Positions 53,140-62,128 of a stretch of DNA of 64,000 bases are shown here, one piece after another. The position numbers and the translations under genes were made by a program. The notes below the pieces were generated by a model. That model was given only the letters and a program-made list of their open reading frames with translations. It had not been told where the DNA came from and did not search any database. Where the stretch lies: NCBI RefSeq assembly GCF_000739555.1, contig NZ_BBJN01000025.1, positions 1 through 64,000 on the forward strand, read 5' to 3'. Each line of letters starts with the position of its first letter. Position 1 is the first letter of the stretch. Origin of the DNA: Halolamina rubra (GTDB lineage Archaea > Halobacteriota > Halobacteria > Halobacteriales > Haloferacaceae).

Positions 53140-54932
53140 ATGCACGTGCGCATCGGCGAGGTGCGACCGACGAGGAAGCGTCGGCGGTCGCCGCGGCGCT
53201 GGCTGAACATCTCGGCGCGGAGATCGAGGTGTTGGTCGGCGACGCCGACGAACCGGCGGCGACGGCGACGCCCCCCGAGACGGAGTACCCGCTCGACGAC
53301 GATCTCGGCCCGACCGAGCGCGAACGGAAGCTGCGCGAGGAGATCGAGGAGATCCTCGACGGCGGGCCCGAGAAGTACAAACAGCGCCTGCCCGAGCAGG
53401 GCAAACTGTTCGTCCGCGACCGACTCGACCTCTGGTTCGGCGAGGACGGCGACGGCGGCCCCGGCGACACCGAGCGCGAGGGCGCCGCCGACGGCGTCCA
53501 GTTCGAGGACGGGAAGTTCGCCGCCTTCGACGAGTGGCACCCCGACTCCCCGGAGGTCGAGGAGTACGACGAGGGGACCCGCCTGCCCGGCGACGGCCTG
53601 CTCACCGGCGCGGCGACGTTCGAGGGCCGCGACGTCCACTGGATGGCCAACGACTTCACCGTCAAGGCGGGGTCGATGGCCGGCCGCGGCGTCGAGAAGT
53701 TCCTCCGGATGCAGCAGCGCGCGCTCAAGTCCGGCAACCCCGTGCTCTACCTGATGGACTCCTCCGGGGGGCGGATCGACCAGCAGACCGGCTTCTTCGC
53801 CAACCGCGAGGGGATCGGGAAGTACTACTACAACCACTCGATGCTCTCGGGCTACGTCCCGCAGATCTGCGTGCTGTACGGCCCCTGTATCGCCGGCGCC
53901 GCGTACACGCCCGTGTTCGCGGACTTCACCATCATGGTCGAGGGGATGAGCGCGATGGCGATCGCCTCCCCGCGGATGGTGAAGATGGTGACCGGCGAGG
54001 AGATCGACATGCAGGATCTCGGCGGCCCCGCCGTCCACGCCAAACACTCGGGCAGCGCCGACCTCGTCGCGAAAGACGAGCGGGAGGCCCGCGAGTACGC
54101 GGCGAAGCTGATGAGCTACCTCCCCGACAAGGCCGGCGAGAAGCCGCCGCGCTCGGAGCCCGAGAACCCCACGTTCTCCCCGGAGGGGATCGACGAGGTC
54201 GTGCCGGACAACCCGAACAAGGCGTACGACGTGCACGACCTGCTCGACCGGATCTGCGACGCCGAGTCCGTGTTCGAGATGAAGCCGGAGTACGGGAAGG
54301 AGATCGTCACCGCGTTCGCCCGGATCGACGGCCGCCCCGTCGGCGTCGTCGCCAACCAGCCGAACCACCGTTCGGGTGCGATCTTCCCCGACGCCGCCGA
54401 GAAGGCCGCGGAGTTCATCTGGACCTGCGACGCCTACGAGATCCCGCTGCTCTACCTCTGTGACACGCCCGGCTTCATGGCCGGCTCGGACGTGGAGAAA
54501 GACGCCATCCTCGAGAAGGGGAAGAAGTTCATCTACGCCACCTCCTCGGCGACGGTGCCGAAACAGACGGTCGTCGTGCGGAAAGCCTACGGCGCCGGCA
54601 TCTACGCGATGGGCGGCCCCGCGTACGACCCCGAGAGCGTGCTCGGCCTCCCGTCCGGCGAGATCGCGATCATGGGGCCGGAGGCGGCGATCAACGCCGT
54701 CTACGCCAACAAGCTCGACGCCATCGACGACCCCGAGGAGCGCAAACAGCGCGAGCAGGAGCTCCGCGAGGAGTACCGCCAGGACATCGACGCCCACCGC
54801 ATGGCCAGCGAAGTCGTGATCGACGACGTGGTGCCGCCGTCGACGCTGCGCCAGGAGCTGGTCAACCGCTTCGCGTTCTACGAGGACGTCCAGAAGGACC
54901 TCCCCGACAAGAAACACGGCACGGTGCTGTAG
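53140..54932 (+). pseudogene. Acyl-CoA carboxylase carboxyltransferase with PccX-like N-terminus, 1-base frameshift
   Basis: The body (from about 53280) is a biotin-dependent carboxyltransferase subunit: FEGRDVHWMANDFTVKAGSMAGRGVEKFLRMQ, SSGGRIDQQ, GPCIAGAAYTPVFADFTIMV, PAYDPESVLGLPSGEIAIMGPEAAI. These are propionyl-/acetyl-CoA carboxylase beta signatures. Upstream, in the same frame, GATDEEASAVAAALAEHLG ... LVGDADEP resembles the small third subunit PccX. Its natural start MHVRIGE at ATG 53140 is one base out of frame; adding one base near 53160 gives a 597-residue chain. The GTG at 53229 is a false start inside this domain. Confidence 0.8.
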
Positions 54933-55018
54933 AAGCCTCCTAACTGCTGTTAGCAGCCGTCTGGCGGTTGATACTCGGCGACTACTCTTCATGCGCCGGA
55001 CCGACCGGTCGACCGACG

Positions 55019-55414
55019 ATGGTCGACGACTCCCGCCCCGCGACGCCCCCACAGGAGCCACGGGTCGCGACACGCCCCCACGCGCTCGACGGACCGCTCC
55101 CGCGGCCGCAGACGCTCTGGCTGGTCGCCGTGCTCGCGATGGTCCTCGACGTGGCGCTCACCGGCCTCGGCCTCTCGATGGGGCTGGCCGAGCGCAACTG
55201 GATCGCCCGGGCGTTCATTCGGGAGTTCGGCCTGATCGGCGCGGGCGTCCTGCTCAAGGGGTTCGCACTGGCGGTCGGCTACGCGGCCTGGCGGCTCCTG
55301 CCCCTCCTGACCCGCGAGGGCGAGCGCTACCGGTATCTCGTTCCGGTCGGCGTGGCGATACCGTCGTGGGCGGCCGTCGCCGTCAACGCGGCGACGATCC
55401 TCGCGGTGGCCTAG
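55019..55414 (+). CDS. Small membrane protein (DUF5658-like), 131 aa
   Basis: Three to four hydrophobic segments: TLWLVAVLAMVLDVALTGLGLSMGLAE, REFGLIGAGVLLKGFALAVGYAAWRLL, YLVPVGVAIPSWAAVAVNAATILAVA. The D-x-A-x-T-x-x-G-x2-x-G-L-x-E pattern of the first hairpin matches the DUF5658 membrane domain. A 40-residue Pro-rich cytosolic N-terminus precedes it. ATG 55019 is preferred; a GTG/ATG-like longer frame exists from 54968. Function unknown. Confidence 0.75.
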   Translation: MVDDSRPATPPQEPRVATRPHALDGPLPRPQTLWLVAVLAMVLDVALTGLGLSMGLAERNWIARAFIREFGLIGAGVLLKGFALAVGYAAWRLLPLLTREGERYRYLVPVGVAIPSWAAVAVNAATILAVA

Positions 55415-55417
55415 CGC

Positions 55418-55897
55418 TCACTCGGCGTGCTCGCGCTTCAGGCTGAGCGCGGTGCGGTCGAACTCACAGACGAGCGTGTCGCCGTTCGGGCCGTCGCCGT
55501 CCTCGTCGACTTTCAGCGCCTCGACGTGCATCTCGACGATGCCGCGCTCGCCGTCGCTGGTCTCGCGTTTGTCGGTGACGGTCGTGCGCGCGTAGACAGT
55601 ATCGCCGTGGAACACGGGGTTGGGGTGCTCGACGTTGTCGTAGGAAAGGTTGGCGACGATGGTGCCGTCGGTGGTGTCGGGGATCGTCAGCCCGACCGCC
55701 AGCGACATGGTGTAGAGGCCGTTGACCAGTCGCTCGCCGAACTGCGTGTCGCCGGCGAAGTCGGCGTCGAGGTGGAGGGGCTGCTGGTTCATCGTCATGT
55801 CGCAGAACGACTGGTTGTCCGACTCCGAGACGGTGCGGCGCTTCTCGTGTTCGATGGTCTCGCCGACCGCGAACTCCTCGTAGTAACGGCCCGTCAT
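55418..55897 (-). CDS. MaoC-like (R)-hydratase/dehydratase
   Basis: 159 residues, a single hot-dog fold. YYEEFAVGETIEHEKRRTVSESDNQSFCDMTMNQQPLHLDADFA carries the MaoC catalytic Asp/His (D-x4-H-xD) pattern and GERLVNGLYTMSLAVGLTI the conserved loop. Family members hydrate enoyl-, mesaconyl- or itaconyl-CoA. At this size it is like the stand-alone itaconyl/crotonyl-type hydratases, not the two-domain mesaconyl-CoA hydratase. Its neighbour citE type (56886) supports a pathway that hydrates and then cleaves a branched acyl-CoA. ATG 55897. Confidence 0.82.
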   Translation of the reverse strand: MTGRYYEEFAVGETIEHEKRRTVSESDNQSFCDMTMNQQPLHLDADFAGDTQFGERLVNGLYTMSLAVGLTIPDTTDGTIVANLSYDNVEHPNPVFHGDTVYARTTVTDKRETSDGERGIVEMHVEALKVDEDGDGPNGDTLVCEFDRTALSLKREHAE

Positions 55898-56103
55898 ACC
55901 GCCCCCCTCGGCCGGTCGTCGCAAAACGCTGCCGACTCGATCCGCCGACGCGGGGATCGTGGGAAACCGACGCACGACAGTGTGGCCACGTCGGGCGGTT
56001 TCACGACACCCAGCTTATACGTGGCCCAAGCAACTATCCGTAACCATCTACTCGGTCGAAACGAACGGGTGACCCGGACGAAGGGTGACCGTTTCCTCCA
56101 ACT

Positions 56104-56811
56104 ATGAACGCAACAGTCCGAACGCTAGCGCTCGTCGCGCTCGTCGCCGTCGGCGCCTTCACGGGCGCCGCGGCGGCGGCGTCGAACGGCTCGGTGCAAG
56201 CATCGCCCACGTCGCCCGGGCAGACGTCGACGCACACGGCGACGCTGACCGCCGGCGACGACGCCGCCGGGTCGCTCAACGGGTTCGAGGTCGACTACTC
56301 CGACAGCGGCGTCGACGTGAGTAACGTCGGCACCGGCGACGTCGTCGCCGTCGGGATCGACGTGGACGACGACTCGGACGGGAAGACGGTCGACAAGAAC
56401 GTCTCGGACGACCTGAGCTCGGTCGACTCGAGCAACAACGGCGAGACGGTGACGTTCACCTTCGGCGGTAGCTACGACGTCGACGCCGGCGACGAGATCG
56501 TCGTCGTGTTCGAGAACGCCCAGAACGCCGACGCGGGCGAGTACGACGTGGGCCTCGACATCAACCCGCAGAGCAGCGGCGGCGAGGGCACTGCGACGCT
56601 GAGCCTCGGCGACAACGACCGCTCCTCGACGGAGACGGCGACCGAGTGGCCCGCTGGCGACGACACGCAGACGGCGTCCACCGACGAAGGGACGACTGAC
56701 GGAACCGACGACGACGAAAGCGGCGCCAGCGCCCCCGGCTTCGGCGCGGCGCTGACGGTGCTGGCGCTGGTCGGCGCGGCGTTCGTCGCGGCCCGGCGAC
56801 GGGGTAGCTGA
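56104..56811 (+). CDS. Secreted surface protein with PGF-CTERM anchor, 235 aa
   Basis: Signal peptide 1-26 (MNATVRTLALVALVAVGAFTG...AAAA), then a beta-rich domain with repeated Val/Asp strands (VDYSDSGVDVSNVGTGDVVAV; VTFTFGGSYDVDAGDEIVVVF) resembling cohesin-like/surface modules, a Thr/Asp linker, and PGF-CTERM APGFGAALTVLALVGAAFV-AARRRGS. Like the protein at 6456, it should be cleaved and lipid-anchored by archaeosortase A. Sequons such as NGS occur. Function unknown. Confidence 0.82.
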   Translation: MNATVRTLALVALVAVGAFTGAAAAASNGSVQASPTSPGQTSTHTATLTAGDDAAGSLNGFEVDYSDSGVDVSNVGTGDVVAVGIDVDDDSDGKTVDKNVSDDLSSVDSSNNGETVTFTFGGSYDVDAGDEIVVVFENAQNADAGEYDVGLDINPQSSGGEGTATLSLGDNDRSSTETATEWPAGDDTQTASTDEGTTDGTDDDESGASAPGFGAALTVLALVGAAFVAARRRGS

Positions 56812-56885
56812 CGCGACCGCCGACCCGGATTTTTCGACGGCGTCCGATCCCGACCAGTTAACTCCGCGCCGTCCGAGGCTGGCGT

Positions 56886-57731
56886 ATGGCACGCAGAAGC
56901 CTCCTGTTCTCCCCGGGCGACCGCCCGGAGCTGATGCGCAAGGCCCCCGACGCGGGCGCGGACACCGTCTGTTTCGACCTCGAGGACGCCGTCGCCCCCG
57001 ACCGGCGCGAGTCGGCGCGCGAGTCGGTCCACGAGGTACTCTCGGACCCGTCGTTCGACCCGGACTGCGAGGTGACCGTGCGCGTGAGCGTCGACGCCGC
57101 CGCGGACATCGACGCGCTGCTCGACGACGGCGCGGTCCGCCTCGACGGCGTGATGGTGCCGAAAGTCGCCGAGCCAGCCGACGTGGCGTGGATCGCCGAC
57201 CTGCTGGACGAGCACGACGCCGACCCCGCGCTGCTGGCGCTGGTCGAGACCGCCCGGGGCGTGCTGCGCGCCGAGGAAATCGCCGACGCGCCCGCGACCG
57301 ACGCGCTCGTCTTCGGCGCCGAGGACCTCGCGGCCGACATCGGCGCGACCCGGACCGACGAAGGGACCGAAGTGCTCCACGCCCGCGAGCAGGTCGTGCT
57401 GGCGGCGAGCGCCGCCGGCGTCGACGCCATCGACACGGTTCACACCGACTTCGAGGACGAGACCGGCCTGCGCGAGGCGACCGAGTTCGCGCTCCAGCTC
57501 GGGTTCGACGGGAAGCTCGCGATCCACCCCGCGCAGGTCCCCGTGATCAACGACGCGTTCACGCCGGCCCCCGAGCGCGTCGAGTGGGCCGAGCGCGTGC
57601 TCGAAGCGCGGGACCGGGCCGAGAGCGAGGGGCGGGCGGTGTTCAGCGTCGACGGCGAGATGATCGACGCGCCGCTGATCGCCCAGGCCGAGCGCGTGCT
57701 CGAGCGCGCCGCGGCGGGCGAGGACCGCTAA
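56886..57731 (+). CDS. CitE/HpcH-family lyase (beta-methylmalyl-/citramalyl-CoA type)
   Basis: 281 residues. [18 protein letters not shown] (phosphate-binding), [22 protein letters not shown] (metal Asp/Glu), VMVPKVAEP and [13 protein letters not shown] are the CitE/malyl-CoA lyase signatures, and [15 protein letters not shown] the C-terminal cap. In Haloarcula such an enzyme cleaves beta-methylmalyl-CoA to glyoxylate and propionyl-CoA in the methylaspartate cycle. Here a single-domain MaoC hydratase, acyl-CoA carboxylase and glutamate dehydrogenase lie nearby, consistent with but not proving that cycle. ATG 56886. Confidence 0.85.
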   Translation: MARRSLLFSPGDRPELMRKAPDAGADTVCFDLEDAVAPDRRESARESVHEVLSDPSFDPDCEVTVRVSVDAAADIDALLDDGAVRLDGVMVPKVAEPADVAWIADLLDEHDADPALLALVETARGVLRAEEIADAPATDALVFGAEDLAADIGATRTDEGTEVLHAREQVVLAASAAGVDAIDTVHTDFEDETGLREATEFALQLGFDGKLAIHPAQVPVINDAFTPAPERVEWAERVLEARDRAESEGRAVFSVDGEMIDAPLIAQAERVLERAAAGEDR

Positions 57732-57798
57732 TCGTTCACGAACGTCCCGTCAGGACTTCGGCAAGCTTATTCGAGCTACGGCTGAATTTCACGCCGAA

Positions 57799-59052
57799 AT
57801 GTCTGACGAGGCCAACCCGTTCGAGAGCCTGCAGGAACAAATCGACGACGCGGCCGCCTATCTCGACGTCGACGACGACGTCATCCAGCGGCTCAAGTAC
57901 CCCGAGCGGGTCCTGGAGACGAACCTCTCCGTGGACATGGACGACGGGTCGATCGAGCGGTTCAAGGCGTTCCGGTCGGAGTTCAACGGCGACCGGGGCC
58001 CATACAAGGGGGGGATCCGCTACCACCCGGGCGTCAGCCGCGACGAGGTGAAGGCGCTCTCCGGCTGGATGGTGTACAAGTGCGCCGTCGTCGACATCCC
58101 CTACGGCGGCGGGAAGGGCGGGATCGTCGTCGATCCCGCCGACTACTCCGCAGCCGAACTCGAACGGCTCACGCGCTCGTTCGCCGACGAACTCCGCCCG
58201 TTCATCGGCGAGGACAACGACATCCCGGCGCCCGACGTGAACACGGGCCAGCGGGAGATGAACTGGATCAAGGACACCTACGAGACCCTTGAGAACACAA
58301 CCGAGCCCGGCGTCGTCACCGGGAAGTCGATCGAGGCCGGCGGGAGCGCGGGACGGGTCGAGGCCACGGGTCGATCGACGATGCTCACCGCCCGCGAGGC
58401 GTTCGACTACCTCGGCAAGGAGATCGAGGGCGCCTCCGTCGCCGTGCAGGGGTACGGCAACGCGGGCTGGATCGCCACCAAGCTCATCGACGAGCTCGGC
58501 GCGAACATCGTCGCCGTCTCGGACTCCTCGGGCGCGATCCACGACCCCGACGGGCTCGACCCCGTCGCAGTCAAGGAGTTCAAGCGCGAGACCGGCTCCG
58601 TCAGCGGCTACGAGGGCGTCGAGGAGCTCGGCAACGAGGAGCTGCTCACGATGGACGTGGACCTGCTGGTGCCCGCGGCGCTCGAGAACGCCATCGACGG
58701 CGATCTCGCCGCGGACGTGCAGGCCGACGTGATCGTCGAGGCCGCGAACGGGCCGCTCACGCCCGACGCCGACGACGTGCTGACCGAGAAGGACGTCCAC
58801 GTGTTCCCGGACATCCTCGCCAACGCCGGCGGCGTCACCGTCTCATACTTCGAGTGGGTCCAGAACCGCCAGCGCTTCTACTGGAGCGAGGAGCGCGTCA
58901 ACGAGGAGCTCGAGGTCATCATCACCGACGCGTTCGACACGCTCACCGACGCCTACGAGGCGTTCGACGTGCCGAACTTCCGCACCGCCGCCTACGTCGT
59001 CGCGATCCAGCGCGTCGTCGACGCGTTCACCGACAACGGCAACTGGCCCTGA
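57799..59052 (+). CDS. gdhA: Glutamate dehydrogenase
   Basis: 417 residues, hexameric GDH type. Substrate/catalytic segments [43 protein letters not shown] (catalytic Lys in KCAVV and Lys of GGGKGG), [12 protein letters not shown], the nucleotide fold [32 protein letters not shown], and the family ending. Converts glutamate to 2-oxoglutarate plus ammonium. The cofactor (NAD versus NADP) is not clear from GYGNAG. In the methylaspartate cycle glutamate turnover is required, so the neighbourhood with citE is suggestive. Start [10 protein letters not shown] at 57799. Confidence 0.93.
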   Translation: MSDEANPFESLQEQIDDAAAYLDVDDDVIQRLKYPERVLETNLSVDMDDGSIERFKAFRSEFNGDRGPYKGGIRYHPGVSRDEVKALSGWMVYKCAVVDIPYGGGKGGIVVDPADYSAAELERLTRSFADELRPFIGEDNDIPAPDVNTGQREMNWIKDTYETLENTTEPGVVTGKSIEAGGSAGRVEATGRSTMLTAREAFDYLGKEIEGASVAVQGYGNAGWIATKLIDELGANIVAVSDSSGAIHDPDGLDPVAVKEFKRETGSVSGYEGVEELGNEELLTMDVDLLVPAALENAIDGDLAADVQADVIVEAANGPLTPDADDVLTEKDVHVFPDILANAGGVTVSYFEWVQNRQRFYWSEERVNEELEVIITDAFDTLTDAYEAFDVPNFRTAAYVVAIQRVVDAFTDNGNWP

Positions 59053-59157
59053 TCTCGGCAACCTGACGCCCCCGTTTCTCGCCGTCGCCCCGTCCGGAAG
59101 CGCCCCACGCGTCGCCCGCTTCGGTAGTTCTTTCTTCGCCCACGGCCAGGTGTGGGT

Positions 59158-59562
59158 ATGGTGAATCTCGGACTCGTGGTGGCGGAGTTCAACGCCTCCG
59201 TCACCGACCAGATGGCGGCAGCGGCCGAAGACGCCGCCGAACGTCGGGGCGTCGGGATCGAGGAGACCGTCCGCGTGCCGGGCGTGTACGACAGCCCGCT
59301 CGCGGCCGACCGGCTCGCGCGCCGGGAAGCGATCGACGCCGTCGCCGTCGTCGGCGCCGTCGTCACCGGCGACACCGACCACGACCAGGTGATCAGCGAC
59401 GCGACCGCGGAGTCGCTGCAGTCCGTGGGGCTGGACCGTGACACGCCGGTGACCTTCGGCGTCACCGGCCCGGGCCAGAGCGGTGCCGAGGCCCACGAGC
59501 GCGTCGACAAGGGGGCGGCGGCCGTCGACGCCGCCGTCGACATGGTGGAGGTGCTCCCATGA
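59158..59562 (+). CDS. ribH: 6,7-dimethyl-8-ribityllumazine synthase
   Basis: 134 residues. Riboflavin pathway: condenses ribityl-aminouracil with dihydroxybutanone phosphate. VAEFNASVTDQM (ligand site), VVGAVVTGDTDHDQVISDATAESLQ (catalytic His in DHD), VTFGVTGPGQSGAEAHERV matches the archaeal family. Short, cytosolic. ATG 59158 after GTGGGT. Its stop overlaps the start of the aminotransferase (ATGA), so both are co-translated. Confidence 0.93.
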   Translation: MVNLGLVVAEFNASVTDQMAAAAEDAAERRGVGIEETVRVPGVYDSPLAADRLARREAIDAVAVVGAVVTGDTDHDQVISDATAESLQSVGLDRDTPVTFGVTGPGQSGAEAHERVDKGAAAVDAAVDMVEVLP

Positions 59563-60716
59563 GCGACCACCAGTGGGAGTTCGCCGAGCGCGTCGGCCGC
59601 GTCGAGCCGTCGGCGACCGTCGCCGTCAGCAACAAAGCCAGCGCGCTCGAGGAGGAGGGCGTCGACGTGGTCGACCTCTCGGTGGGCGAGCCGGACTTCC
59701 CCACGCCCGAACGCGTCCGCGAGGCGGGCCGCGAAGCCATCGCCGACGGCCACACGGGCTACACCTCCTCGAACGGGATCCGGGAGCTCCGGGAGGCGAT
59801 CTCGACGGACCTGAAGGCGAAGAACGTCCCCGCAGAGCCCGACAACGTCGTCGTCACCCCCGGCGCGAAGCAGGCGCTGTTCGAGACGGTCCAGGCGCTG
59901 ATCGACGAGGGCGACGAGGTGATCCTGCTCGATCCGGCGTGGGTCTCCTACGAGGCGATGGTGAAACTCGCCGGCGGCGAGCTCACGCGGGTCGACCTGG
60001 GCGAGCACGAGTTCGAACTCGAGCCAGCGCTCGACGACCTGGCCGCCGCGATGTCCGACGAGACGGCGCTGCTGCTGGTGAACTCCCCCTCGAACCCCAC
60101 GGGGGCGGTGTTCTCCGACGAGGCGCTCGCGGGCGTCCGGGACCTGGCGGTCGAACACGACGTGACGGTCGTCGCCGACGAGATCTACGACCGGATCACC
60201 TACGACGCCAAGCCGACCTCGCTGGCCTCCTTCGACGGGATGGCCGACCGGACGGTGACCGTCAACGGGTTCTCGAAGTCCTACGCGATGACGGGCTGGC
60301 GGCTGGGCTACCTCGCCGCACCCGAACCCCTCGTCGACCAGGTGTCGAAGATCCACAGCCACTCGGTCACCTGCGCGGCCAACTTCGTCCAGCGCGCGGG
60401 CGTCGAGGCGCTGCGCAGCGTCGAGAGCGACGTGGCGACGATGGTGAAAGCGTTCGAACAGCGCCGCGACCTCGTGGTCGACCTGCTCGCGGACCACGGC
60501 AAGTCGATCCCGGAGCCCCAGGGCGCGTTCTACGCGATGATCCCGACCGACGACGACGACGTGGCCTGGACCGACGCCGCCATCGAGGACGCCCACGTCG
60601 CCACCGTCCCCGGGAGCGCGTTCAACGCGCCGGGGTACGCCCGTATCTCCTACGCCGCCAGCGAGGAACGGCTGAAAGAAGGGTTCGAGCGACTGGCCGC
60701 GGAAGGGCTCCTGTAG
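59559..60716 (+). CDS. aspC: Aspartate-type aminotransferase (class I/II)
   Basis: 385 residues, PLP enzyme. DLSVGEPDFPTP, HTGYTSSNGIRELREAI, NSPSNPTGAVF, ADEIYDRITYD and the Schiff-base Lys region VNGFSKSYAMTGWRLGYL are class I features, with the C-terminal Arg in ARISYAAS. Substrate is most likely aspartate/2-oxoglutarate, with aromatic acids possible. ATG 59559 overlaps ribH by 4 nt. Shares the window with glutamate dehydrogenase, its usual amino-group partner. Confidence 0.9.
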   Translation: MSDHQWEFAERVGRVEPSATVAVSNKASALEEEGVDVVDLSVGEPDFPTPERVREAGREAIADGHTGYTSSNGIRELREAISTDLKAKNVPAEPDNVVVTPGAKQALFETVQALIDEGDEVILLDPAWVSYEAMVKLAGGELTRVDLGEHEFELEPALDDLAAAMSDETALLLVNSPSNPTGAVFSDEALAGVRDLAVEHDVTVVADEIYDRITYDAKPTSLASFDGMADRTVTVNGFSKSYAMTGWRLGYLAAPEPLVDQVSKIHSHSVTCAANFVQRAGVEALRSVESDVATMVKAFEQRRDLVVDLLADHGKSIPEPQGAFYAMIPTDDDDVAWTDAAIEDAHVATVPGSAFNAPGYARISYAASEERLKEGFERLAAEGLL

Positions 60717-60758
60717 TCGGTCGTCCCGCCGCAGTCGGTCGAAACGCGTTTCTACAGC

Positions 60759-61736
60759 CTACTCGTGCCCGGAGACCGCGACCGGCTGGTACGGCTCCTC
60801 CAGGTACTCGATCTCCGAGGGACTGAGCGACACCGAGAGCGCCTCGACCGCATCTTCGAGGTGTTCGACGCTCGTGGTGCCGACGATCGGTGCGTCGACG
60901 GCGTCCTTGTGCAGCAGCCAGGCCAGCGCGATCTGGGCCATCTTCAGGCCCTTCTCGGCGGCGAGTTCCGCGACGCGCTCGTTCACCTCGCGGCCGCCGT
61001 TCTCGAGGTAGGGGTGCCGGGCGGCGTCGGACTCGCTCTGGCCGCGGGTCGTGGCTTCGAGTTCCTCGTGGGGGCGCGCGAGGAACCCGCGAGCCAGCGG
61101 CGACCACGGGACGACGCCGACGTTCTCCCGATCACAAAGCGGCAGCATCTCGCGCTCCTCCTCGCGGTAGAGGAGGTTGTAGTGGTTCTGCATCGTCGCG
61201 TAGCGCTCCAGTCCCTCGCGGTCGCTGGTGTGGAGCGCGTCGGCGAACTGGTGGGCCCACATCGACGACGCGCCGACGTGGCGGGCCTTCCCGCGACGGA
61301 CGGCGTCGTCGAGTGCGCGCATCGTCGTCTCGATGGGGGTGTCGTAGTCCCAGCGGTGTGTCTGGTAGAGGTCGATCGTGTCCATCCCGAGCCGGTCGAG
61401 TGAGGCGTCGAGCTCCTGTTCGATCGCCTTCCGGGAGAGGCCGCCGGAGTTGGGGTCGTCCTCGCGCATCTGGAAGTACCCCTTCGTCGCGACCACCATC
61501 TCGTCGCGGTCGTACTCGCCGAGGGCGTCGCCGAGGATGCGCTCGGACTCGCCCCCGGAGTACATGTTCGCGGTGTCGAAGAAGTTGATCCCCAGTTCGA
61601 CCGCGCGGTCCACGAGTTCCTTGCCGTCCTCCTCGCCCAGCACCCAGTCGCGCCACTCCGGGTCGCCGAAGCTCATGCAGCCGAGCGCGATGCGGGAGAC
61701 CTCGATGCCGGTGTCGCCGAGCGTGGTATACTCCAT
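60759..61736 (-). CDS. Aldo/keto reductase
   Basis: 325 residues, TIM-barrel NADPH reductase. MEYTTLGDTGIEVSRIALGCMSFG start, catalytic Asp/Tyr in NFFDTANMYSGGESERILG, Lys in VVATKGYF, and His in LYQTHRWD; VVPWSPLARGFLA and APIVGTTSVEHLEDAVEAL are the cofactor-binding C-terminal loops. Group similar to bacterial YajO/AKR11-type. ATG 61736. Likely reduces carbonyls or sugars; exact substrate unknown. Convergent with aspC. Confidence 0.9.
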   Translation of the reverse strand: MEYTTLGDTGIEVSRIALGCMSFGDPEWRDWVLGEEDGKELVDRAVELGINFFDTANMYSGGESERILGDALGEYDRDEMVVATKGYFQMREDDPNSGGLSRKAIEQELDASLDRLGMDTIDLYQTHRWDYDTPIETTMRALDDAVRRGKARHVGASSMWAHQFADALHTSDREGLERYATMQNHYNLLYREEEREMLPLCDRENVGVVPWSPLARGFLARPHEELEATTRGQSESDAARHPYLENGGREVNERVAELAAEKGLKMAQIALAWLLHKDAVDAPIVGTTSVEHLEDAVEALSVSLSPSEIEYLEEPYQPVAVSGHE

Positions 61737-61798
61737 GGGAACCGATCGCACTGTATCGGCAAAAAGCCACGCACGCCGGCGAATCCGCGACGGTTCGG

Positions 61799-62005
61799 TC
61801 AGTCCCGGAAGCTCGCGGTGTAGACGAGGAAGGCGCCGGTGATCAGGACGAAGGCGAGGAACGTGACGAGCGCGAGCACGACGACCAGCGGTTCGAGCAC
61901 GCCCAGGTACGCCTCGCCGGCGGGCGTCGTCGACAGCGCGATCGCCGCCAGCAGCGCGGCGATCAGCCCGAGCAGCCAGTCGCGGAGGAGGTTCTCGTAC
62001 TCCAT
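61799..62005 (-). CDS. Small two-helix membrane protein, 68 aa
   Basis: MEYENLLRDWLLGLIAALLA (first helix from residue 10) and EPLVVVLALVTFLAFVLITGAFLVY (second helix), ending TASFRD. Start ATG 62005; the long frame extending upstream is a shadow of the photolyase gene. Divergent from the photolyase gene at 62129 (123-nt gap). No family recognised. The acidic N-terminus and short length resemble many haloarchaeal accessory membrane proteins. Confidence 0.6.
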   Translation of the reverse strand: MEYENLLRDWLLGLIAALLAAIALSTTPAGEAYLGVLEPLVVVLALVTFLAFVLITGAFLVYTASFRD

Positions 62006-62128
62006 GCTCTGCCGGTCGACTGGCAGCCTATAAACTCCACCGGCCGTCGCCGGTCGAACTTTAGGCACCACGCCCCAGACGGGCCGTATGGAACGACGCC
62101 GGCGACTACCGGGGTATCCGTCAGGCCG

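Noticed and set aside
53229-54932. GTG 53229 as the true start of the carboxyltransferase
   Set aside because: The same frame is protein-like upstream (GATDEEASAVAAALAEHLG), so the GTG is internal to a domain.
55418-55897. Mesaconyl-CoA hydratase
   Set aside because: That enzyme has two hot-dog domains (about 350 aa); this one is a 159-aa single domain.
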